Of a stretch of DNA of 64,000 nucleotides, positions 25,572 through 33,394 are shown one piece after another; the stretch's first letter is position 1, and every line of letters starts with the position of its first letter. The stretch is from JAICXG01 sp963801255 (GTDB lineage Bacteria; Verrucomicrobiota; Verrucomicrobiia; Chthoniobacterales; UBA10450): positions 72,913-136,912 of the forward strand of contig CAWDEC010000013.1 of NCBI GenBank assembly GCA_963801255.1. The letters are read 5' to 3'. The notes beneath the pieces are model-generated. The model was not told where the DNA came from. It saw only the letters and a list, made by a program, of their open reading frames with translations, and ran no database searches. Both the position numbers and the translations under genes were made by a program.

Positions 25572-25970
25572 TTACCAAACGAAGGCCAGTAACTCGCCTC
25601 CCACGTTTTGCCTCTTAGCTTCGCGACCCGACATGACCCCGCGAGAGGTGGATAGAATCGCCGTGCCCATCCCCCCAAGGACGCGCGGAATTTCATCCGC
25701 ACCGACATAGCGACGGAGGCCCGGACGACTGACGCGTTTCAGGCCGGTGATGGCGCTGCTTCGATTCGAAATCTTATTCGTAATTCTAATCCGCGGATGG
25801 GCGGCGGTCGTGTCGAGCTCAAAATCTTCAATGTAGCCTTCCTCTTTCAAGATGCGCACGATGTCGCTCTTAATCCTGGAATAAGGAACAAACATCTCCG
25901 CTCTTTGCGCCCGCGTGCTATTACGCACGCGCGCCAACAGGTCGGCAACGGGATCAGTGACAGTGCTCAT
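25572..25970 (-). CDS. rpsH: 30S ribosomal protein S8
   Basis: S8 binds the central domain of 16S rRNA and is the translational repressor of the spc operon in E. coli. The 132-residue product starts DPVADLLARVRNSTRAQ and ends with the conserved ILSTSRGVMSGREAKRQNVGGE. It begins only 9 bases after rplE, so rpsN (S14), usual at this position, is absent. Confidence 0.97.
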   Translation of the reverse strand: MSTVTDPVADLLARVRNSTRAQRAEMFVPYSRIKSDIVRILKEEGYIEDFELDTTAAHPRIRITNKISNRSSAITGLKRVSRPGLRRYVGADEIPRVLGGMGTAILSTSRGVMSGREAKRQNVGGELLAFVW

Positions 25971-25979
25971 ATAAATTCG

Positions 25980-26552
25980 TTAGGCGGCTTGCGCGGCCGA
26001 TTTCTTGACCCGATCGCTGAAGGGCATTCCCATTTCCGTGAGGAGGGACTTGGCCTCTTCGTCGGTACGCGCGGTGGTCACGATTGTAACATCAAAACCA
26101 ATGTTGCGCTTGATTTTGTCCAGCTCGACCTCGGGGAAAATCGACTGATCGGAAACTCCCAGAGTGTAGTTGCCGTGACCATCGAAGCCCTTCGGAGAAA
26201 TACCTCGAAAGTCGCGGATGCGTGGGAGCGCGGCCTTGACCAACCGCTCCATAAACTCATACATGCGTTCGCCGCGCAGAGTGACCTTGGCGCCGATTGC
26301 CTGCTCTTTGCGCAGTTTGAAATTCGAGATGCTTTTTTTCGCACGCGTCTCGGCCGGGCGCTGACCAGTGATGAGTGCCAGCTCAGCCTTCGCATCTTCC
26401 AAAGCTTGCTTCACGTCGGATTGCGAACCGACGGACGTATTGACCACCACCTTGTCCAACTTCGGAACCTGATGGAGATTCTTATAGCCATGCTGCTCCC
26501 GCAGCGCTGGGATGACGCGGTCTTTGTATTCGCGGTAAAATTCGTTTTCCAT
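25980..26552 (-). CDS. rplE: 50S ribosomal protein L5
   Basis: L5 binds 5S rRNA and contacts the P-site tRNA and S13. The 190-residue product has VPKLDKVVVNTSVG near the start, the family ITGQRPAETRAKKSISNFKLR, and DFRGISPKGFDGHGNY. The stop codon TAA is part of an exact TCGTTAGGC copy at 25977. Confidence 0.97.
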   Translation of the reverse strand: MENEFYREYKDRVIPALREQHGYKNLHQVPKLDKVVVNTSVGSQSDVKQALEDAKAELALITGQRPAETRAKKSISNFKLRKEQAIGAKVTLRGERMYEFMERLVKAALPRIRDFRGISPKGFDGHGNYTLGVSDQSIFPEVELDKIKRNIGFDVTIVTTARTDEEAKSLLTEMGMPFSDRVKKSAAQAA

Positions 26553-26588
26553 TTTCCTCTCAGCAATCGTTCGGCAAAAGCCGCCGGC

Positions 26589-26891
26589 TTATTCCTCTTT
26601 CTTCGCCTTTTTCTCCTTCGTCGCTTTTGCTTTCCCTTTCTTCTTCGTCTCCTTCTCGCGTTCGACCAGTTTTACGTTTGAGATATGGATCGGCCCTTCG
26701 CGCTCGGCAATCTTGCCCGACGGGTTGTCTTGCGATTTGCGAAGGTGTCTCTTGATCAGGCGCACGCCTTCGATCACGACGCGATTCTTCTTCGGTAACA
26801 ATTGAAGAATCTTTCCGGTCGACCCTCGGAAGTTACCCGAGATTACCTGGACCTCGTCGCCCTTCTTTACGTGGAACTTGATTCGGTTCAT
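26589..26891 (-). CDS. rplX: 50S ribosomal protein L24
   Basis: L24 starts 50S assembly. The KOW motif is near the N-terminus (HVKKGDEVQVISGNFRGSTGKIL), and VIEGVRLIKRHLRKSQDNPSG follows. The 100-residue product ends in about 20 Lys/Glu/Ala residues. Its start overlaps the rplN stop by 4 bases. Confidence 0.96.
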   Translation of the reverse strand: MNRIKFHVKKGDEVQVISGNFRGSTGKILQLLPKKNRVVIEGVRLIKRHLRKSQDNPSGKIAEREGPIHISNVKLVEREKETKKKGKAKATKEKKAKKEE

Positions 26892-27256
26892 AAAACTTCG
26901 GGCGCAAGGGAAACAATCTTCATGAAATTGCGCTCGCGTAGCTCACGCGCCACCGGTCCAAAAATTCGAGTGCCACGCGGATTCAGATCCTTATCGATAA
27001 TCACGATTGCATTGTTATCGAAACGCAGAAGCGAACCGTCATCGCGGCGAATGGGTTGCTTCGTGCGTACCAAGACCGCTCTCACGACGTCGCCCTTCTT
27101 CACTGTACCAGTTGCACTCGCTTCTTTCACATTCGCAGTGATCACGTCGCCGATGCGCGCAACCTGGGCTGTGCCCTTCCCAATCACGCCGATCATTGTT
27201 GCCATGCGCGCTCCACTGTTATCCGCCACATCCAATCGCGATCTAATCTGGATCAT
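26888..27256 (-). CDS. rplN: 50S ribosomal protein L14
   Basis: L14 lies at the subunit interface and contacts 16S rRNA. The 122-residue product is highly typical: MIQIRSRLDVADNSGARMA at the start, GSLLRFDNNAIVIID, and GTRIFGPVARELRERNFMKIVSLAPEVL at the end. It lies between rpsQ and rplX as expected. Confidence 0.98.
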   Translation of the reverse strand: MIQIRSRLDVADNSGARMATMIGVIGKGTAQVARIGDVITANVKEASATGTVKKGDVVRAVLVRTKQPIRRDDGSLLRFDNNAIVIIDKDLNPRGTRIFGPVARELRERNFMKIVSLAPEVL

Positions 27257-27276
27257 ATAAAGCTCTCCTTTACTCG

Positions 27277-27564
27277 TTAGTGCGCCATGATCTCGACCAG
27301 GCGCCAGCGTTTCAGCTTGCTCAATGGCCGCGTCTCCATAATGCGAACCACATCGCCCATTCTGGCCTTGTTCTCTTCGTCGTGCGCATAAAATTTCTTT
27401 TGCTGTTTCACGATCTTACCAAACTTCGGGTGGGGCACGCGGCTTACCGTGCGCACCACGATCGTCTTATTCATTCCACTCGAAATCACTTCGCCCACAC
27501 GTGTCTTGCGCGTTCCGCGCGCGGATTCGGTAGTCTGTTTTTCCTGCTGAATTGTTTCGTCCAT
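27277..27564 (-). CDS. rpsQ: 30S ribosomal protein S17
   Basis: S17 binds early to 16S rRNA. The OB-fold core is RKTRVGEVISSGMNKTIVV, then SRVPHPKFGKIV and the C-terminal ETRPLSKLKRWRLVEI. A short N-terminal stretch of about 18 polar residues precedes it. The TAA stop lies in TCGTTAGTG, a near copy of the iterated motif. Confidence 0.96.
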   Translation of the reverse strand: MDETIQQEKQTTESARGTRKTRVGEVISSGMNKTIVVRTVSRVPHPKFGKIVKQQKKFYAHDEENKARMGDVVRIMETRPLSKLKRWRLVEIMAH

Positions 27565-27570
27565 GGTTCG

Positions 27571-27783
27571 CTACTTTTTCTCTGTCGTCGCCGGCCTGTT
27601 GCGGTGGGTAAGTGCGGTTTGGATGCGCGCCACGTCGCGACGCAGTAAACGCAAACGGCTCGGCTGCTCCAGTTGACCGCTTTGCTGTTGGAGGCGGAGG
27701 TGCAAAGTCTCCTGGCGCAGATCACGCTGCTTCGTCAGAAGCTCGTCCGTACTCATTTCCTGCAATTCCTTAAAGTTCAACAT
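27571..27783 (-). CDS. rpmC: 50S ribosomal protein L29
   Basis: L29 is a small two-helix protein at the polypeptide exit, near the signal recognition particle docking site. The 70-residue product has LNFKELQEMSTDELLTKQRDLR and the conserved RLLRRDVARIQTALTHR. It lies 12 bases after rplP and 6 before rpsQ. Confidence 0.95.
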   Translation of the reverse strand: MLNFKELQEMSTDELLTKQRDLRQETLHLRLQQQSGQLEQPSRLRLLRRDVARIQTALTHRNRPATTEKK

Positions 27784-27795
27784 ATGCTTTACTCG

Positions 27796-28218
27796 TTAGG
27801 CAGCCACATGATGACGCGTCAGGAACTTCGTCCGCACCGGCAGTTTGTCCGCCGCGAGACGGAGCGATTCGCGCGCAATCGACTCCGGCACACCATCCAG
27901 CTCAAAAATGATGTTACCCGGCCGCACGGTTGCGACCCAGTATTCGGGCTGACCTTTGCCCTTGCCCATTCGCGTTTCCGGCGGACGGGAGGTGACGGAT
28001 TTATCGGGGAAAATCCGAATCCAGAGTTTTCCTTTGCGCTTCATGTTGCGGGTTAAGGCGACACGGGCAGCTTCGATCTGGGTGTTGGTGATCCAGGCGC
28101 GTTCCAGGGTTTGGAGCCCGAACTCGCCGAAATCAATCCTGAGATTGCGTGAAGCAGTCCCCTTGCGGCTCCCCCGCTGGGTCTTGCGATACTTCACTCG
28201 CTTGGGCATCAATGGCAT
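27796..28218 (-). CDS. rplP: 50S ribosomal protein L16
   Basis: L16 helps form the A-site tRNA pocket of the 50S. The 140-residue product has MPKRVKYRKTQRGSRKGTA near the start and the conserved RIFPDKSVTSRPPETRMGKGKG. I kept the first ATG at 28218 because an AGGAGA ribosome binding site lies 6 bases before it; the second Met, three codons in, is possible. The TAA stop is inside an exact TCGTTAGGC copy (27793). Confidence 0.97.
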   Translation of the reverse strand: MPLMPKRVKYRKTQRGSRKGTASRNLRIDFGEFGLQTLERAWITNTQIEAARVALTRNMKRKGKLWIRIFPDKSVTSRPPETRMGKGKGQPEYWVATVRPGNIIFELDGVPESIARESLRLAADKLPVRTKFLTRHHVAA

Positions 28219-28310
28219 GATAAGTCTCCTCTTATGAGTCCTGCGGGCGTCTCCGTAATCCGTCGAGCATCTTTGTCCTGTTCATTCACCTGTCAGCAGT
28301 TCTTCACTCG

Positions 28311-28985
28311 TTAGGTGGTGGCCGGCTCTGGCGTGGCACCCGTGTTGGAAGCTTCTGTGCTCTCCTCCTTCTTACAAATCCAGCATTTTACTCCGATCTT
28401 CCCATAAACCGTGTTCGCCTCTGCGAAGCCATAGTCGATTGGAGTGCGCAAAGTATGCAGCGGAACCTTTCCTTCCCGATACCATTCCGAGCGGGAAATC
28501 TCCGCCCCGTTGAGTCGTCCGGAGCTGCGAAGACGAATGCCTTGCGCGCCGAAATCCATCGCGATCTGCACCGCTTTCTTCATGGCACGTCGATACGCGA
28601 TGCGTCGCTCGATCTGCAGCGCCACGTTTTCCGCCACGAGCTGTGCGTCGAGCTCCGGAGTTTTGATTTCCTGAATGTCGATCTTGACCTGCTTGCCCTG
28701 CGCCATGCGCGAAATCTCTTCGGTCATTTTCTCGATCTCAGCGCCCTTGCGTCCAATGACGATACCTGGACGCGCGGTATGAATTGTGACCCGAATGCTA
28801 TTCCAGGCCCGTTCAATGATGATCTTCGAGACAGCCGCGAACTGCAGCTTTTTCTTAACATAATCGCGAATCTTAATGTCGTTATGCAAGAATCCCGGCA
28901 ACTCCTGCGGAGAGGCATACCAGCGGGAACGCCAGTCGCGATTTACTGCCAGTCGAAAACCGATTGGATTAACTTTCTGTCCCAT
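28311..28985 (-). CDS. rpsC: 30S ribosomal protein S3
   Basis: S3 forms the mRNA entry channel with S4 and S5. The 224-residue product has an N-terminal MGQKVNPIGFRLAV, a KH domain (GRKGAEIEKMTEEI), and a C-terminal domain with GRLNGAEISRSEWYREGKVPLHTLR. A short Thr/Pro/Glu tail of about 15 residues follows. It starts 3 bases after rplV. The stop TAA falls in TCGTTAGGT. Confidence 0.97.
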   Translation of the reverse strand: MGQKVNPIGFRLAVNRDWRSRWYASPQELPGFLHNDIKIRDYVKKKLQFAAVSKIIIERAWNSIRVTIHTARPGIVIGRKGAEIEKMTEEISRMAQGKQVKIDIQEIKTPELDAQLVAENVALQIERRIAYRRAMKKAVQIAMDFGAQGIRLRSSGRLNGAEISRSEWYREGKVPLHTLRTPIDYGFAEANTVYGKIGVKCWICKKEESTEASNTGATPEPATT

Positions 28986-28988
28986 GGC

Positions 28989-29462
28989 TTAGCTTTCTTT
29001 CTCCGTCGCGTCTTCCTTTGCGGATTCCTTAGGGCTCTTTGCTACCTCAGCGCTTTTGGCGGACGTGGTCTTCTTCTTAGCCGCGCCCTTCTTTTTCTTC
29101 CCGCTCGTTCTCTCGCGTTTTTTGATTTCGATCTCGTCAGTCAGGACAATACGAATATGACTGCTGCGTCGACGAATCGTGCTCCCACTGCCCCGAGCGC
29201 GGGTCATCATTCGACGCATCGTTGGGCCTTCGCCCACAATGGCTTCTTTCACAACCAGTCCGTCGACCCGCAGGTTGGCATTATTTTCAGCGTTTGCGAC
29301 TGCGCTCTTTAGCGTCTTACTCACCAGCGCCGCAGCTTTCTTGGGACTGAACGCAACCAGATCAAGTGCGGCCGAAACCGGTAAACCCTGAATGGCACGA
29401 GTGACTTCGCGCGCTTTAAACGGCGAAATCTTCGCATAACGATATGTCGAGCTAACTTGCAT
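28989..29462 (-). CDS. rplV: 50S ribosomal protein L22 with basic tail
   Basis: L22 lines the peptide exit tunnel. The first 110 residues are standard (YAKISPFKAREVTRAIQGL; GPTMRRMMTRARGSGSTIRRRSSHI). A further 45 residues rich in Lys, Ala, Ser and Glu extend the product to 157. Its ATG directly abuts the stop codon of the unusual upstream coiled-coil gene (TAAATG), so its translation is probably coupled to that gene rather than to rpsS. Confidence 0.96.
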   Translation of the reverse strand: MQVSSTYRYAKISPFKAREVTRAIQGLPVSAALDLVAFSPKKAAALVSKTLKSAVANAENNANLRVDGLVVKEAIVGEGPTMRRMMTRARGSGSTIRRRSSHIRIVLTDEIEIKKRERTSGKKKKGAAKKKTTSAKSAEVAKSPKESAKEDATEKES

Positions 29463-30272
29463 TTATTTTAAACTTACATTCCGGCGGGCGTCTACCTGGA
29501 GGCAGTCGCCCACTTTGACCTGCACTTTTTCCGAATCCAATTCCTGAATGACAGCACCGCTGATTTTTTCGCGCACATCTACAACGCGTAAAGTGGCGAT
29601 CGTTTTCCCCTCACGTACCACACGTAACGGCATCCCGATCTTCACTCCCTGACGCGCTCCGAGGTTGCCGACAACCAACGCCCACTCTTCTCTCACGCTC
29701 AACACCTTTCCGTCCATCAGGTCTGGCGCCGCGATGTCGTTAGACGGCATCGCATCGTTCATGCTAAGCAACTGGCTGGTCGCTCGTAACTGCGCTTCGA
29801 GCGCGGCTCGCGCTTCCGCATCGCCACCCTGCGTTGTCTTCACATAGCGCAACATCGTTTCGCTTAGCGTCAGCAACTGCTCTCGATAAGCTTCCTTCTC
29901 TTTACTAATCAGGTGAAGGTCGCTCACCGCTTTCAGCAGGCGCTGCTCGAGTTTCGTACGGTCCTTGCTGATCGATTCCACTCCAAGCGCGTCCATACGC
30001 GTTTGCAGCTCCGAGAACTTCCGGCGAAACACTTCCGCTTCCTCGTTCGAAACGACAAGACTCTCGGTTAGTGTCTTCTGCGTTTCGCGATCGAGGGAAA
30101 GCTGTTTACGCAAAAATTCGTTCTGCGAAAGCAACGTCTCCGAGGCCACTCTCGCCTCTGCAGTTTCAAGATTTGGATCTGACAAAGAACTATTTTCTGC
30201 CGCCAACCCGCAAGCTGGCGCCAGACACCCTAAAGCAGTCCCGAGGAGAAAATTGAGAGTCGAGACCTTCAT
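29463..30272 (-). CDS. Secreted coiled-coil protein embedded in the S10 operon
   Basis: I do not recognise a named family. The 269-residue product has a signal peptide (MKVSTLNFLLGTALGCLAPACGLAA, ending either at the Ala-x-Ala or at the Cys of a lipobox-like LAPAC). A long predicted coiled coil follows at about residues 35-175 (NEFLRKQLSLDRETQKTL; RTKLEQRLLKAVSDLHLI). The C-terminal 85 residues are beta-rich (GKVLSVREEWALVVGNLGA, then GMPLRVVREGKTIATLRVVD). It is placed between rpsS and rplV, adjacent in nearly all bacteria, with 32 bases to rpsS and none to rplV. An envelope-facing protein made with ribosomal proteins is unexpected. It might tie cell-envelope growth to translation, but this is speculation. 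Confidence 0.8.
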   Translation of the reverse strand: MKVSTLNFLLGTALGCLAPACGLAAENSSLSDPNLETAEARVASETLLSQNEFLRKQLSLDRETQKTLTESLVVSNEEAEVFRRKFSELQTRMDALGVESISKDRTKLEQRLLKAVSDLHLISKEKEAYREQLLTLSETMLRYVKTTQGGDAEARAALEAQLRATSQLLSMNDAMPSNDIAAPDLMDGKVLSVREEWALVVGNLGARQGVKIGMPLRVVREGKTIATLRVVDVREKISGAVIQELDSEKVQVKVGDCLQVDARRNVSLK

Positions 30273-30304
30273 CTCATCGTCTCAATCCGCAACCATCGCG
30301 GAAA

Positions 30305-30583
30305 CTACTTCGTCACCTTCGCGGTGTGCGACCCGTGTTTCTTAAAGACACGAGTAGGTGAAAATTCGCCGAGTTTATGGCCGACCATATTTTCGGTCAC
30401 AAACACGGATTGAAATATTTTGCCATTGTGGACGAGAAACGTGTGGCCGACAAAATCGGGAGTTACCATTGAGCGGCGCGACCAGGTTTTGATCGGCTTC
30501 TTCACTCCTGCGCTATTCATCTTGTCGATCTTTTCGAGCAAGTGCGGCTCAACGAACGGTCCTTTTTTTAATGATCTGGCCAT
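30305..30583 (-). CDS. rpsS: 30S ribosomal protein S19
   Basis: S19 is a head protein contacting S13 and the A-site tRNA. The 92-residue product is normal (MARSLKKGPFVEPHLLEKI; TPDFVGHTFLVHNGK; KLGEFSPTRVFKKHGSHT). It is followed not by rplV but by the secreted coiled-coil gene. Confidence 0.97.
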   Translation of the reverse strand: MARSLKKGPFVEPHLLEKIDKMNSAGVKKPIKTWSRRSMVTPDFVGHTFLVHNGKIFQSVFVTENMVGHKLGEFSPTRVFKKHGSHTAKVTK

Positions 30584-30608
30584 CTGTAAATTCGCCTATC
30601 GGCTCAGG

Positions 30609-31463
30609 CTAGGAATGCTTCTTAGCCTTTCTTCTTTCGAGGATGAAACGGTCACTCCCCTTGTGCTTGTGGCGGGTCTTAAATCCTTTCGCTAACTGGC
30701 CCCATGGACTCACCGGGTGATGACGACCTCCTCCGCCCTTTGACTTACCCTGACCGCCACCCATCGGATGGTCGATCGGGTTCATAACCATGCCCCGGAC
30801 ATGCGGGCGACGACCCTGCCAGCGCGTCCGACCCGCCTTGCCACTCGAAACGTTCATGTGATCTACATTGCCGACCTGTCCAATAGTCGCGTAGGCGCTG
30901 GCGTGGATGCGGCGAATTTCACCCGAAGGCATTTTGACCAACGCGTAGTCTCCCTCACGGTTATTTAGAGTCGCCTGCTGGCCGGCGCTGCGCGCAATTT
31001 GCCCCCCCCGCCCGGGCATCAGTTCGATGTTATGGATGTTTGCGCCTAACGGAATCGCGCGCAATGGCAGCGCGTTGCCAAGATTAGGCGGCGCATCATC
31101 GCCCGCGGTGACTTGCGCGCCGACGACAAGGCCTTCCGGAGCGAGAATATAACTCTGCTCGCCATCACTGTACTTAAGCAAAGCGATGCGGGCGGTGCGA
31201 TTTGGATCGTATTCTATGGCAACGACATCAGCCATCACCCCGCGCTTGCGGCGTTTGAAATCCACCCTGCGATATTTTTGCTTATGACCACCCCCGATAT
31301 GACGCGAGGTGAGCCGGCCGCGGTTATTACGACCACCGGTTCTCTTTTTTGGTTCGGTAAGGCGCTTGACCGGACCAGACTTCTTCGTGGTCACCTCCGA
31401 GAAAACCGGAATTGACTTAAAGCGCAGCGTTGGAGTTAGAGGTCGGAAATTCCGTAAAGCCAT
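30609..31463 (-). CDS. rplB: 50S ribosomal protein L2
   Basis: L2 is needed for subunit joining and peptidyl transfer. The 284-residue product is close to family length. It has GRNNRGRLTSRHIGGGHKQ and the highly conserved NPIDHPMGGGQGKSKGGG containing the functional His. It overlaps no neighbour; the gap to rplW is 2 bases. Confidence 0.98.
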   Translation of the reverse strand: MALRNFRPLTPTLRFKSIPVFSEVTTKKSGPVKRLTEPKKRTGGRNNRGRLTSRHIGGGHKQKYRRVDFKRRKRGVMADVVAIEYDPNRTARIALLKYSDGEQSYILAPEGLVVGAQVTAGDDAPPNLGNALPLRAIPLGANIHNIELMPGRGGQIARSAGQQATLNNREGDYALVKMPSGEIRRIHASAYATIGQVGNVDHMNVSSGKAGRTRWQGRRPHVRGMVMNPIDHPMGGGQGKSKGGGGRHHPVSPWGQLAKGFKTRHKHKGSDRFILERRKAKKHS

Positions 31464-31465
31464 AA

Positions 31466-31750
31466 CTACACGAGATCGATTTTCTCCCCTTTAGCCAAGG
31501 TTACGATAGCCTTCTTCCAATGCGGCTTGCGGCCAAAATTAGCGCTGCGTTCGCGTTTCTTCTTGCCCGCATAATTACAGGTGTTTACGTCTACCACCTT
31601 CTTCTGGAAAAGCCGTTCCACCGCCTGCTTGATCTGGATCTTGTTGGCGCGCGGGCTAACTCGAAAGACATACTTGTTGTGCTTCTCACTTAGAAGGGTG
31701 GCTTTCTCAGTTAGCTGCACGGTCTGGATCAAATCGTAGGGTTCGTTCAT
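31466..31750 (-). CDS. rplW: 50S ribosomal protein L23
   Basis: L23 lies at the tunnel exit and docks trigger factor and the signal recognition particle. The 94-residue product has LTEKATLLSEKHNKYVFRV, then RANKIQIKQAVERLFQKKVVDVNT. Its start overlaps the rplD stop by 4 bases. The exit surface beside the trigger-factor site appears standard. Confidence 0.96.
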   Translation of the reverse strand: MNEPYDLIQTVQLTEKATLLSEKHNKYVFRVSPRANKIQIKQAVERLFQKKVVDVNTCNYAGKKKRERSANFGRKPHWKKAIVTLAKGEKIDLV

Positions 31751-32400
31751 TTTCGCGCCTCCTCTTCAGTCGCGCTTGTCGGACCTCGGCGCAGGCGCAT
31801 CCTGTCGGCCAGTTGTTCGAGCGCCTTATCCGTTACGATGATCTTGTCGAAAGCGAGCAACTGCTCGGCATTCACCTCCGCCGCAGTCGCAAGCAGGACG
31901 GGCTTTACGTTGCGTGCCGAGCGATAAAATTTTTCGTCGAAGGACTCTGAAATGAGCAACACCTTCTTCGCGTCAGTATGACCCTTGAGCAGACTCATGA
32001 AAGTCTTTGTCTTTGGCTCTTTCACACTGAAATTCTCGACGGTCAGCACGTCACCCGCGTGGATGCGCTCGCTCAGCGCTTTTTGAAAGGCCAGTCGGCG
32101 CACGCTCTTCGAGATCTTTTTTGAGTAATCGCGCGGCTTTGGACCAAAAACCACGCCGCCACCTCGCCAGATCGGGGACGACTTATAGCCGGCGCGGGCA
32201 CGACCGGTCCCTTTCTGCCGCCAGGGCTTGGCCCCGGAAAGATTGACTTCCGCCTTGGTTTTGGTGTTGGCAGAGGCAGAACGACGGGCCGCCCGCATGG
32301 CAACAACCGTTTCGTGCAGTGCCTGGGTGCCGCGGCCTCCTTCAAGCAAATCAATCTTCGCCTCCTTGGCGGCGTCGGCGGTCAAAACTTTTGCACTCAT
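31747..32400 (-). CDS. rplD: 50S ribosomal protein L4
   Basis: L4 lines the tunnel constriction with L22 and represses the S10 operon in E. coli. The 217-residue product has the globular domain and the tunnel loop GAKPWRQKGTGRARAGYKSSPIWRGGG. It overlaps both rplC and rplW by 4 bases (ATGA), so the three are translationally coupled. Confidence 0.97.
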   Translation of the reverse strand: MSAKVLTADAAKEAKIDLLEGGRGTQALHETVVAMRAARRSASANTKTKAEVNLSGAKPWRQKGTGRARAGYKSSPIWRGGGVVFGPKPRDYSKKISKSVRRLAFQKALSERIHAGDVLTVENFSVKEPKTKTFMSLLKGHTDAKKVLLISESFDEKFYRSARNVKPVLLATAAEVNAEQLLAFDKIIVTDKALEQLADRMRLRRGPTSATEEEARK

Positions 32401-33047
32401 TTGCTAGCTCCGGCTATAGCGGGCCTCTTGATCGCCGGCCTAACGACGACATAACTGCCGTTCGCACCAGGAACGGCGCCGCTCACCAAAATGGTTTTAT
32501 CAGCTTCGCGCACCTGAACAACCTGAAGGTTCTGCACCGTGACGCGTTCGTCACCGAGGTGGCCAGGCATTCCCATGTTTTTCCAGATCCGGCCGGGCGT
32601 GGAGCGATTGCCGATGGCGCCGTTTCGCCGATGCGTCTTCGATCCATGGGCCGCACCTTGCCCGGCAAAGTTGTGCTTCTTCATCACTCCCTGGAAGCCT
32701 TTGCCTTTTGAACGTCCAATGACGTCGACGAAGTCGCCGGCTTGGAACTGATTGACGGCGAGATTTATTTCCCCTTCCGGTGCAGGCTCACCCAAACGGA
32801 ATTCCCGCACAAGCTTCTTTGGCTCCGAGCTGGCCTTCTTGAAAACGCCCAAAGCGGCCCTCGTCAGACGCGACTCCTTTTGCATATCGAAGCCAACCTG
32901 GATCGCAGAGTAGCCGTCGTTCTCGGTCGTTAGGCGACGCAGGAGTGTGTTATCGCCGGCTGCAATTACGGTCACCGGATGCAGCTTGCCTTTGGCGTCG
33001 TAGACGCTGGTCATGCCGATCTTCTTTCCTAAAAGTCCGATGCTCAT
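32397..33047 (-). CDS. rplC: 50S ribosomal protein L3
   Basis: L3 reaches the peptidyl-transferase centre. The 216-residue product has GLLGKKIGMTSVYDAKGK at the start and the conserved KGKGFQGVMKKHNFAGQGAAHGS loop with GRIWKNMGMPGHLG. It begins 34 bases after rpsJ. Two exact motif copies lie in it (32438 and 32927), one encoding the pair Val-Arg near the C-terminus. Confidence 0.97.
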   Translation of the reverse strand: MSIGLLGKKIGMTSVYDAKGKLHPVTVIAAGDNTLLRRLTTENDGYSAIQVGFDMQKESRLTRAALGVFKKASSEPKKLVREFRLGEPAPEGEINLAVNQFQAGDFVDVIGRSKGKGFQGVMKKHNFAGQGAAHGSKTHRRNGAIGNRSTPGRIWKNMGMPGHLGDERVTVQNLQVVQVREADKTILVSGAVPGANGSYVVVRPAIKRPAIAGASK

Positions 33048-33081
33048 TTTCCGGGCCTGTCAAAAGTTTCTTCGGGTAGCG

Positions 33082-33393
33082 TTAAATCTTGATGGTGATG
33101 TCTACACCCGCCGGCAGATTGAGCTTCTTCAGCTCATCTACGGTTTTCGCCGTTGGCTCGATGATGTCGAGCAAACGCTTATGAGTGCGGATTTCGAACT
33201 GGTCCATCGACTTTTTGTCGACGTGCGGAGAACGATTAACGGTGAATTTTTCGACCAACGTCGGGAGAGGGATGGGCCCCGCGACGCGCGCGCCCGTCCG
33301 CTTGGCGGTCTCAACGATATCGACCGCACTTTGATCAAGCATGCGATGATCAAATGCCTTAAGACGAATCCGAATGCGTTGCGTGTCGGCCAT
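33082..33393 (-). CDS. rpsJ: 30S ribosomal protein S10
   Basis: S10 is a head protein and, as NusE, a transcription antitermination factor. The start is ATG 33393 (MADTQRIRIRLKAFDHRML); the same frame runs further upstream into fusA without support. The product is 103 residues, the normal length, with the loop SPHVDKKSMDQFEIRTHKR. It directly follows fusA; tuf, which often lies here, is absent. Confidence 0.97.
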   Translation of the reverse strand: MADTQRIRIRLKAFDHRMLDQSAVDIVETAKRTGARVAGPIPLPTLVEKFTVNRSPHVDKKSMDQFEIRTHKRLLDIIEPTAKTVDELKKLNLPAGVDITIKI

Positions 33394-33394
33394 G

